A stretch of DNA of 64,000 nucleotides, from contig KL647299.1 of the NCBI GenBank assembly GCA_000727475.1, positions 1,036,095-1,100,094 of the forward strand, written 5' to 3'. Positions 49,561-58,839 of this stretch are shown here, in pieces (position 1 is the stretch's first letter; each line of letters begins with the position of its first letter). A model generated the notes under the pieces. It worked only from the letters and a program-made list of their open reading frames with translations. It was not told the DNA's origin and made no database searches. This DNA is from Sarcocystis neurona (Eukaryota; Apicomplexa; Conoidasida; Eucoccidiorida; Sarcocystidae). Position numbers and translations under genes: made by a program.

Positions 49561-52500
49561 ATGGCTCCGCGTCGAATGCCCTCCTGCGGGAGGCTGCGCA
49601 GCAGCTGTGCCTCTCACTCGCAGTTTCACGACCTTCGCGTGATTGCAGCTCGGATGAAGCTCTACACATTTCTGCAAGTTCTCGTTGTACAACATTTGAC
49701 ACTTTCACTCTCTCTCGCACTCTTGTGGTACGCCGGCAGTACCTTAAACTACGCACAAGGCTATTCTCAGAACGACCACGTTGCCGTCGAGTCAGAGGAT
49801 GTTGCAGCGTCAAAATATCAGTTCACCCATCTGAAAGGCAAAACGGAAGACGGGGCACGTAGGGTCAGTCGAAATAGAACAACCGCGAACGCTGAGTGCT
49901 GTACTTGTACGATGCCACCATTTACAGTCCCTGATGACCAAGAAGTTTTGGCAGCAAACTTTGATGCGAACCGGTATCACAAGTGTTATGAGGAAGTGGA
50001 CGATGACGACAACACACAAGAGGGAAAAAAGCGGGGTGATAGAACAGATGGGATGGCGGTATCCAGTAACGATTTTGCGAAGGCAGCTAATGTGTCAACG
50101 GCGAACAGCCGTGATGTGCATGATCAGGACAACGCCTGCTCCGATCCCGCTTGTACGGATCAAGCACTCTTCCCCAGTGAAACAAGCGAACGTGGCCGCT
50201 GTCTTCCTCCTGGCACAGCAGGTATGCAGAAGTCTCCCTCTTTTGGCTGTGCAGTGCCTTTCGGCGATGGAACAGACACAGAAGCGGGAGCTGATGCTGC
50301 TGCGGAGACGCGAACGTCAGACTTCGGAGTGCATCGTGGACAAGGGATGGATAGTACTTGCTCTGTGTGGGGAGGGACTTACGAAGAACGGCGAAATGCT
50401 TTCTTGCACCGCTACTCACAGGTGTATAATTCGGACATCGAAACCGTGCAAGCGCGCGAACTGCACAGATTCAAAGGCCAGGTCTACTTGGATTTTGCAG
50501 GCAAGTTCAACACCTAATTACCCCGCGCAATTTCGTGTCGTCGCGACCCTGTAGGACGCACTCACGACTGACTTCTGTCCGAGTGTGTCGAGGTCAAAAA
50601 AGCAGAAAGTTTGGTGCGGACGCTTTGCGACATACCCTATCAATCCAGTTCGCTGTTCGGAGTGTGTTCGATAGCATTTTTGCATTGTTTCAATTTTTTA
50701 GCTGTAACTGAGATATGAACGAGACGACGCCAATTTATGTACGACTGTTTTACACGTATTCAAGGCAGCGGTGTTTACCTGGAGAGCCAGCTGCGGCACG
50801 TTTACGAAGACTTAACGCACAATGCATATAGCAACATCCATTCCCGGAGTCCATCTTCCAAAATGTCAGGTAAGCGCTCTCTGAAATTGTTAGTCAAATG
50901 CGTCTCAGTGCGCACTGATACACTGCAATCGGTCTACTGGCCTAGGGGCGTTGGACTGTAGGGAAAATCCTGCAAAACCGCTCGAAGTGATCCCGTGAAG
51001 TGGGCAACTACACAATAATGTACCTTTGTGTACGTCAACATTTACAGAGATGAAACTGAATGAAGCCCGGCGTACTGTGAAATCCTTTTTCGACGCTCCT
51101 GATGACGAATATACAGTAATTTTTACGAGCGGTGAGTATCTGGTCAGCAGCAGCTGCCCTGACAGAGAAAACTCGCTTTGCGTGAAGATTAGATACACTT
51201 CATGAACCTCGTCTACCGGAGCACCCAGAAAGCTTGAAACGGACTGCCTCTTAACTGGCTTTCAACCGCACCGCATGGTTTCAACAGGAGTTATCTGTCG
51301 TTACACGTCCGCATTCTGCATGGCTGTTTCTTAGGCGCGACAGGGGCATTAAAACTGGTCGGGGAGTCCTTCAACTTTATGAAAGGCGTATCGTCGTTCT
51401 ATTACTTGAGAATTAATCATAACTCGGTCCTTGGCATTCGGTACGGCATAGCGGCGCATCAGTCACTTTGCTGAAGAATGCGCGACTCTCACGTGACCCC
51501 GTGTGACTCACTGAAACCTCTACGGAGAATCAGAAATATTGCTGCCGTGCAGGGAATACGCTTATACAAAAGGAGTTAAGAGCGTCAAGGCTCTTGCAGA
51601 GCGGGACGTTGAGCGCTTACTACGCGAGCGAGAGCAAGCAACAATGAACGGAGGTCACGATTCCTCGTCTAATCCACTGGATGGAACAACGCAAAACAGG
51701 CCTTCGTGTCTGTTTGCTTTTCCAGCGAAAGACAACTGGAACGGGAAATTCTTTCCGCTGAGCTGGATCCACCGCGTGAAAAAGTCAGACGTCTTAGGTT
51801 TCTGCAGGAAGTGTCTGACACCTTGCAGGAGCTGCGCTTTGCGGAAAATGGCACGACAGCGAGTGACTCTCTAGGGTTCCCTGACGTACGGCTAGGGAAA
51901 GCTATCACGCGTGTAAAAGCCCAGCAGTATCCTTTAAACAGCACAACGTGCTTGCGCGCGGGCATCGATTCAGCAGAGACATTGGGCTATATGCACGCTG
52001 TTGTGTCTGTCAGAAACGGGCTGAGTAGCGACGGCTGCAAGTGGTATGTCCTGCTGGACGCGGCCGCCCACGCGGCAACAACGCCGCTAAGCCTCTCTAA
52101 GCATCCAGCGGACTTCGTGGTCGTATCTTTCTACAAAATATTCGGTTATCCGACCGGCATTGGGGCTCTGATCGCTCGAACCGAAGACGCCTGCACATTG
52201 AACCGAGTTAGCGTCACACGCGAGATACGGCCTGAGGATGCTGCTCCTCTGCTTAGTACTTTTTGTGAACTTGCAGCGTGCTAAGGTTTCGAGTCGCAAT
52301 TGACCAACCGTTATTGATTGAGCGAAGAGCATCCTGTATTTCTTGTACAAAATCAAGAGGCAGGCCTTTTGCCACGCATTAGTAGCGGTGTCCTGCGGTA
52401 GTACGACAGTTTTGCCCGCTACAAAGGAGGCATTTTTTGTGAACTGCGTACAGATTTACTGGGGAGGAGGAAGCGTTGCCGCCAGTGTGTGCGACACTCG

Positions 52501-53718
52501 CTGGCAAAAGCGCAAGGGCGAGTTTTCGCTCAGGTTTGAAGATGGCACTCATTCTTTCCTGGCCATCGTCGGGTCAATCCATGGCATTCGCATGATACAG
52601 GTACTTTGCCGAGCCCTTTGCGGTGACACTGTTTGTCACACTGGAATGCGAATTACGCTACGCAGGCGGATTTACACAGACGGAATGAGGGGTGCGTTGG
52701 CGCTGTCATTCATGCAGAAGAATTCGCTAGCGGGTGTGGCTGCAGACCATTGGACTGGAGAGGATCCACAGACACGTCGCTGCGTTGACGGAACATTTCT
52801 ACGAGCGCCTCCTCTTGCTGAAGCATTCCAATGGCGCACGGGGAGTCGTAGTTCACTGGAACGAGCCGAGCCCACCATCAGGTGACATTCCTGGTGGCAA
52901 CGAATACGGAAGTTATGCAGCCCTTTGGCATGCGTCTGTCCTACGCGAGCTTCCCTGCTCATTTAAGACGTGCTTAACCACCTCACGCGCAAAATGCGGA
53001 CTAGAAGTCAACATAATTCGTTAGCCATTCTTTTCGCGTTTCTTCAGGCGGCATCGTCACCTTTAATATACTTCATCCTGACGGAAGCTTTGTACCATTC
53101 ACACAGGTACGACTCTAGTGCCGTACTTGCCCCCACGTGCATGCGAGCTCCTGCTTGTAACTGACTCGGCAGGCCTCTAACTGGTGCCGTACATCGAGAA
53201 TTTCCTCTTAATTTCGCATCCACTGTAACGCAGGTAGAAACGGCGGCGTCAAAAGCAGGCTTCCACCTGCGAACTGGATGTTTCTGCAATCCTGGAGGTT
53301 GTCAGGTTCGTACAATCAAACCGTGGCCGCTTCACGAGAACTGGTGCACTGCGGTGTCCGTAGACTGCATCGACTGCGAGTAAAGAGACGGTGAGATAAG
53401 CTGGGGACGGCGGCCTCACTTCTGCGCCATGTATACTGTTTCCTGCGATTTTGTGCGCGCGTGCAGGATTATCTAGGGTTGACCGCAGAAGATATTGTTA
53501 GACGCAGTGACAATCGACAGAGCTGTTCAGATCCTCTCCCCGTAGATCCCAACAAGGGTGTCCTTTCCGCAAAGAATCTAAGCACAACACGTGCTCGAGA
53601 ATATCATCAGTTTTCCAGAAGGCCGCTCGGATCTGTTCGTGTGTCGCTGGGATATCTGTCAACGTTCGCGGACGTTGATAAATTTGTCCTATTTGTGAAG
53701 CAAATGTGGGTGAAATAA
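49561..53718 (+). CDS. Molybdenum cofactor sulfurase-like protein (NifS domain only, N-terminal membrane signal)
   Basis: PLP-dependent, cysteine-desulfurase-fold enzyme closest to the N-terminal half of MOCOS/ABA3. Exons: 49561-50500, 50765-50869, 51048-51131, 51335-51440, 51553-52206, 52454-52600, 52746-52881, 53048-53106, 53234-53305, 53467-53718. Hallmarks in order: HRFKGQVYLDFAG, ESQLRHVYEDLTHNAYSNIHS, DEYTVIFTSGATGALKLVGE, FPLSWIHRVKK, KWYVLLDAAAHA, SFYKIFGYPTGIGAL (PLP lysine codon at 52135), RFEDGTHSFL, HLRTGCFCNPGGC (reactive Cys), GSVRVSLGYLSTFADV. All junction phases agree except inside exon 5, where one base seems missing at an A5 run (51778-51782); restoring one position makes the total exactly 851 codons plus stop. 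Exon 1 adds about 310 acidic residues, with a hydrophobic signal/anchor near residues 33-57. The C-terminal MOSC domain of typical MOCOS is absent. Intron 1 uses a GC donor. Confidence 0.85.
50501..50764 (+). other. GC-AG intron in the NifS-like gene
   Basis: The donor is GCAG|GCAAGT and the acceptor is TTCAAG|GCAGC. Only this pairing gives DFAG followed by SGVYLESQ, which lines up residue for residue with the family's DHAGATLYSESQ. GCAAGT is the usual form of the minor GC donor class. Confidence 0.75.
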
Positions 53719-54390
53719 AGTGTATATCCGCAAGACGACAGATGTAAGAAGTATTTCACCGTATAAGAGGAAACGTGTTGCTTTGCTTGTTGCGGCAAAA
53801 TCCAGCGCCTTGAAGGGAGAATGCTGAAGCCGCCGCCCAAGGAGACACGTAATTGTCGTTGCAGTGGGCGAAAGTCGCCCGACCTGCCCTCCTGCGCTAT
53901 CAAAAGCAAGGCACCAAAGCATACTCAAGGAAGATAAACACCTTCAAGTCATGCTTGCACAACGCCGGCAGCCGTTTCACGACTGGAACACCCTTACCAT
54001 TGAAAGTATCCATTTGCGTGGAACAGGCTTTCATATATTTACCCATTTGTAAACAGTTTCTTTCCCTTTGGAGCGCTGTGATGAAAAACTGCGCATCTGT
54101 CTTTTGCTAGCTAAGTTAACCTCGTTCGTAACACTGGATCTGTTCCCTCCTCTGCACCTGTGGAGTGATGTGTTTTGTTAGTGAAGCGCACATGTGGATG
54201 CAAAACGTGTGCGTTTGTGAGACAATTGAAGCGCCAGTGTCCTGAAAGAATAATAAGCAATAATACAACTTATGCAGCGAACTTCACGGCTGCTTTGCGT
54301 CGTCGTTGTCTCAACGACACTTTCCAAGATCGTCGTGTCACGGAGACACGCAAGGCGTGCCTATCTACGCTATTACACGCAGGCTAATCA
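53719..54390. other. 3' flank of the NifS-like gene, nothing recognised
   Basis: Frames of 60-100 codons occur on both strands (53607-53909 minus, 53853-54110 plus, 54175-54387 plus) with no domain. The minus-strand ones partly mirror the last exon. Confidence 0.35.
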
Positions 54391-54394
54391 AGTA

Positions 54395-54680
54395 AAGCAC
54401 CTCCACGGAAATATTGCACGGCGTCATTTACCGTTTCACCACTTTCACGTCCATAACATTTGAACAACCACCATCTACGTGAAGTATACTTTTGCGCGGC
54501 ATCAGTCGCCGTTTCACCACCTTGAAATTCGAGACATCTGGGTCACCTATCTACGTAAAGTATACATTAATGCGCAGTACCAACTCTTGCAATCACCTCA
54601 CATTTGTGACACTTGGATTACCTATCTATGTAAAGTATATATTAACGCAAAGTAGCCACTTTGGTAATCATCAACCCACT
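54395..54680. repeat. Degenerate tandem repeat, unit 75-76 bases
   Basis: The core CTACGT(G/A)AAGTATA is found at 54475 and 54551, and as CTATGTAAAGTATA at 54626. Each core is preceded by a TTTGAAxxACC/GACATCTGGGTCACC-like stretch and followed by TTxxGCGCxG. A more diverged copy precedes the first, starting near 54395. Confidence 0.7.
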
Positions 54681-54929
54681 AAAAGTTACCCTTCTACTCT
54701 GAGCTCTTTGGAGAATGACTACCTTTCCCTCCATTCATCTGCTATCGAAACGAGCAAACACATCTTCGTCACTGACTTAGGCGTGATTCACCAATTTTAG
54801 ATACGCCGGTAATATGGCGACCCTGTCAATCTGCGTTTGAATACTCAGTGTCTGCTGCCACATCCTTGTGGAAAGATATTGACGTCTTTGCGCACATGAC
54901 GCAAAGCATTTGTGTGGGCCGGTGACAGG

Positions 54930-54970
54930 AAATGCGAACAGCTACTTTCACGAACAGCTACTTTCACAAA
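54930..54970. repeat. 16-base tandem duplication
   Basis: GAACAGCTACTTTCAC occurs twice back to back, starting near 54937 and 54953. Confidence 0.7.
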
Positions 54971-54989
54971 AGGCGACAACAAATACTTC

Positions 54990-55550
54990 ATAGAATGTGT
55001 GTCAGGAAGCGAAGTACAGGTTGTTCCAAATTGCAGAAGACGCGTGCACGAATGCTTTCTCGGCGGCTGAACAGAAGGTAGCGAACCGTTCCTCAGCGCG
55101 GCGTACTGCAATATGTGGCACCTGTCTCTAGCACTTCACTGAATCCACACGCCGTTACATGCGTTGTAACTTCTTGAGGACGACGGCCGGATATGAACGA
55201 GGCGCAAATACATGTTCAACCTGACCCCTTGTAGTTCATCTCCATCGCAATGCGGCACATAGTGTGCAAGATGCTGATTCCCGTTGCTCGCCGAAAGACC
55301 TTGCAGTGAGGTGCTTCTCAGACTCTTTCGCGGCACGTCACTTACTTTGTGAGATCGACAGAAGTTCACGGCGTTATTATTAGCAGTGATTCCTCGTAAG
55401 TGAACCCCCCCTGTCGAAATTCGAAAATAAATGTCTTTGCCTCCTGCGTCGCAGACGACGGCTACAGTCGCCCCGTGACCCGCTTTGGGGCTCGCTTCGC
55501 TGGTGTAGGGCGGAGACAGCGACGGACTCACTGACAGTACAACCAATGAG
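54990..55550 (-). CDS. Possible two-exon fragment of an unrecognised minus-strand gene
   Basis: A minus-strand frame open from about 55548 contains GHGATVAVVCDAGG and STGGVHLRGITANNNAV and ends at a perfect donor, CACAAA|GTAAGT (exon end 55346). Downstream, an acceptor ATTGCAG (exon start about 55107) opens a helical, coding-like frame, RRAEERFATFCSAAEKAFVH, that runs to a stop near 55010. Start codon, phase between the two parts and further exons are unresolved. No family is recognised. This is offered because of the splice signals and composition, not similarity. Confidence 0.25.
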
Positions 55551-56058
55551 GAGTGAGTTCGTGCCTCCTGCGAAGGTGCGCGCCTAAGTGATTTCGGCTG
55601 CGGGTATCACAACTCACGACCACATTCTGTAGAGAGGGATCGTGTATGATCAGTCAGAGCTTGAAATTCATGATTATTATGTATCACGTGAAAAGGTGAC
55701 GACTAGTTTTTGTTGAACCAAAAGATCCTTTCGAGGGAATTGAACCGGGGCAAGCCAGTTTGGGCTGGGGTAGCTGGAGATTGACCTAGTTGTGTCGCTG
55801 TCTTGTTGGAGACGCGGTGGAGACCGCTGCGAATCGCTGTCCCTCGCACTCAAGAAGATCCATTCTATCCGCAACTGAAATAGGGACCGCCATGGTTCAC
55901 GACATGTTCAGAAGTTGGGCTTTCATTGTATCGTGAGCACGCCGGACGTTCCGCTTTTATTATTTGACGGCAAGTCCTGCTTCTGTTCACCAGCAGAAGC
56001 ACGCTACCCAGTCGTTTTCAAGTGCTGGAACGCTGTCGCGCTCTCTATTTCGTGCAAG

Positions 56059-58839
56059 ATGGAAGAGGTTACGACTGACCGAGACGTCTCACGTCGAGGT
56101 CAAAGCCATCACAATCAATCGCTGCGGGATGTTGAAGGAGCATCAGCAGGTACTGTGCTGGCATTTTTGTTAGGTATGGTATTCCACATTTTGAATGAGC
56201 AAGGCGCCCAGCTCCTGCATCAGCAGCGTGCAGGCGAAGTGGCTGCTGGTGGATTAGCAGCACCTCTTCTAAGGACTCAACGCAGTGGTCCTTCAAATAT
56301 GTTAGCAGGGCCCTCCCTGACACGACGGGGTGGTGAGCTTCACGATGAGGACGAGGTATCTGATGGAGACGACACATCGATGTCTCCCCGTGAGACGCAA
56401 ACCGGAAGTAGACAGGCCGTAAAATCACCCCCGCAAGGACGGATTTCGGAACCCTCGCACATTCAGCTCCTCAGTATGCTACTTAGAGACCCTCACAAAG
56501 TGATTCCTGCCCGAAGATCAATATCTGCGGTGGACGGTGCAGACGTACCCCAACGGCAACACAGGATGAGACTGCCACGAAGCAGCAGCGCGCCGTCGCG
56601 GGTTTTACTACGCAATCAGGTTCCGTCGGGTCAGGACGAATTTGGAAGAAGGGATCTAATACCTAGCCCCCCACCGAGCCCCGTCAGTGGGGAATCGTTG
56701 GACAATTATTTGTACATGGCTTACAACAAATGGGTGAGCCGTCATGCAGCCAATGATGCTCCGGTGCTCGAGTCGCCACACCGTCTCGGGTCTTCGATGG
56801 TGGAGCGCCCGCCAGCCAGGCCGGCAGAGGAGGGCAGGTCTCCTGGAGGCCGGAGGGTGCATCATCATGAGCAGTCCTCGGCAGGACACACACCTGAGGA
56901 GAGCCTGCCATTTTTCGAAAAAAGCGTCGGAATCCGCCGACGGTCCAGCTCCAAGGCGGACGGGCATCTGAAAAGATCTTCCACGTCGTCAGAGGACAGT
57001 GGCTGTCCAATGCCTCCACCGTTCGACGACTTTTGCTGCCAAGATGACGGTGTGACTGACGGCTATGTCGAAGAGACTCCACGTCGTCGTGAATCTCTGT
57101 CCTCTACGAACAGCACACGCAGGTCTGTCCGCTGGTCTGGCAGCGCGCCGTCAGCCTACCTGAGCTCGCGACTTACTACTGCACATGACGACTGGCCTCG
57201 CTGTGGCAGGGATCATAGCGCACGGCAGCTTCAGCGAGCAGCCTCGGTAGTATGGTCACCGTGTGGCAGTCCTGAAGCTTCGTATGAGCCGGAACAACGA
57301 ACATCACATCTCGATGCAACACCGTCGCAAGCTAAGTATACGCATACGGGTCATACTCGCCACAGCTCCTCCGGATCGAGTGGCTCCTCCCGCTCCCCTT
57401 CTCCGTCATTCTGGAAGAAAGCGCGGCGTGCTGATAGAGCTCGTGCAGGAAATCCACCGGACGAGATGGTCAGCACCGCCTCAACGTCGCTGCATCAAGG
57501 CGGGATTCAACCGCTGCAGATGACAATACAGTTCTACAACCATCCCAGTAGTGTCACCTCTGATGAACACGTAGCCCTACGCGCACCTTCCGTAGCAGGG
57601 AACGCTCGAGGATGGGCAAAGCAAATGAAGCTCCTGAGATCAGCGTCCACTTCAAAGGGCGTTCCACTGTCGAAACGAAATCCTGCAAAGTCGCGGAGTG
57701 GTTCCTTAAAGGGTCCGCATCTCAACTCGCCTCTCCACGAAAAGGATAGTTCCCCACCGTTGCCAGTCCAGGAACAGATCCCTGATGCTCGCACTGGAAT
57801 ATACACACACAAATGGGACAAACACGCTGCCCAACATTTGTTCTCTGCAGAGACATCACCGTTGGACAATGCTTCCAATCGCCGGCAGGCTGACCCGCCC
57901 TCTACGACGAGGCCTACCGTCAAAATCGACACCCCCTTAGTCTCAGGTCCTCAGAGCAGCCAACCTTCCAATTTGACCAGCAAGGCAGGAGCCAGCGTCA
58001 GCACACAAAATTCCACTACGTTCAGGTCGCGCCTTCCCGTCCCCGTATGGAGGACTTCGACTCGTAGGAACGACATGCCTACGTCGTCCTCGTTGTCTGT
58101 ACCACATACGTTGAAGAGCCAACTCAGCATGCCAGCAATGTCGGTTTCGTCGTCTTTTTCTCTTCCACACACGTTGAAGAGTCAACTCAGTGTGGCTCAG
58201 CCATCACCGACATCGATGTCATCATGTCTTTCGGCACCACACGAGTTGAGGAGTCACTTGACTAGGACACCAACATTGTCTGTATCTGATAACGTGCATC
58301 TTCAGCTTCCAGCAAATTCTGCCGGGGTACAGACGTTGGAAGGCCAAGCCATTCCTCCGCTCGTCAGGCCCCCATCCTCCCATCTGACGACTGCCGCTAA
58401 CCAGAGTGCTGCAGATGATGCTCCGTCTGAAAATTCGTTTTATTCCTTAGACCAGCTTCACGAAGATCTCGCGTCCCGAGCGTCATCAGACGCACGTTTG
58501 CCCCCGAGCCCGCCTCGCGGCGGGCTTCCATTCTCACACCAGCTGACGTCGACTGTCGGAGCCATTTTGAAAAACGTTATCAACGCAGGAGGCTCTTCAG
58601 AACAGCGTACGAGATTCATAGCTACAGCGCACAGCCCGTCCGGCTCCAGGGCTCAAGATACGGGCACCCTCAACGTAGAATCTGCAGGAGAACAAACAAC
58701 GATGAATTCGTCTTGTTCACTGCCAAATGGAGACTTGGGCAGTTCGTTCCAGGGTGTAGTTGCAAGTGTGGCTACAAATCCGCGAAGAGCCCCCCGTTCC
58801 TCAGCAGGCCCACCCGTGGAAGACGAATTTAGAGGTTAA
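56059..58839 (+). CDS. Ser-rich single-exon protein with N-terminal membrane segment and short tandem repeats
   Basis: The first in-frame ATG (MEEVTTDRDVSRRGQSH) gives 926 residues without an intron; the frame is open upstream to 55915 but has no earlier ATG. A hydrophobic stretch, AGTVLAFLLGMVFHIL, lies near residues 30-46 and suggests a signal anchor or single membrane span. The remainder is Ser/Pro/Arg-rich, predicted disordered, with many RRxSS and SPPPSP-type sites that could be phosphorylated. Near residues 676-740 the pattern SxSLSxPHTLKSQLS occurs three times (58102, 58165 and 58237), spaced 63 and 72 bases apart. No catalytic or binding domain is recognised. Unlike the left-half genes it has no long homopolymer runs. 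Confidence 0.7.
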   Translation: MEEVTTDRDVSRRGQSHHNQSLRDVEGASAGTVLAFLLGMVFHILNEQGAQLLHQQRAGEVAAGGLAAPLLRTQRSGPSNMLAGPSLTRRGGELHDEDEVSDGDDTSMSPRETQTGSRQAVKSPPQGRISEPSHIQLLSMLLRDPHKVIPARRSISAVDGADVPQRQHRMRLPRSSSAPSRVLLRNQVPSGQDEFGRRDLIPSPPPSPVSGESLDNYLYMAYNKWVSRHAANDAPVLESPHRLGSSMVERPPARPAEEGRSPGGRRVHHHEQSSAGHTPEESLPFFEKSVGIRRRSSSKADGHLKRSSTSSEDSGCPMPPPFDDFCCQDDGVTDGYVEETPRRRESLSSTNSTRRSVRWSGSAPSAYLSSRLTTAHDDWPRCGRDHSARQLQRAASVVWSPCGSPEASYEPEQRTSHLDATPSQAKYTHTGHTRHSSSGSSGSSRSPSPSFWKKARRADRARAGNPPDEMVSTASTSLHQGGIQPLQMTIQFYNHPSSVTSDEHVALRAPSVAGNARGWAKQMKLLRSASTSKGVPLSKRNPAKSRSGSLKGPHLNSPLHEKDSSPPLPVQEQIPDARTGIYTHKWDKHAAQHLFSAETSPLDNASNRRQADPPSTTRPTVKIDTPLVSGPQSSQPSNLTSKAGASVSTQNSTTFRSRLPVPVWRTSTRRNDMPTSSSLSVPHTLKSQLSMPAMSVSSSFSLPHTLKSQLSVAQPSPTSMSSCLSAPHELRSHLTRTPTLSVSDNVHLQLPANSAGVQTLEGQAIPPLVRPPSSHLTTAANQSAADDAPSENSFYSLDQLHEDLASRASSDARLPPSPPRGGLPFSHQLTSTVGAILKNVINAGGSSEQRTRFIATAHSPSGSRAQDTGTLNVESAGEQTTMNSSCSLPNGDLGSSFQGVVASVATNPRRAPRSSAGPPVEDEFRG

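Noticed and set aside
55730..55790. GGTTCAATTCC-like word on the minus strand suggesting a tRNA B box
   Set aside because: No A box, acceptor stem or anticodon arm could be formed at the right distance.
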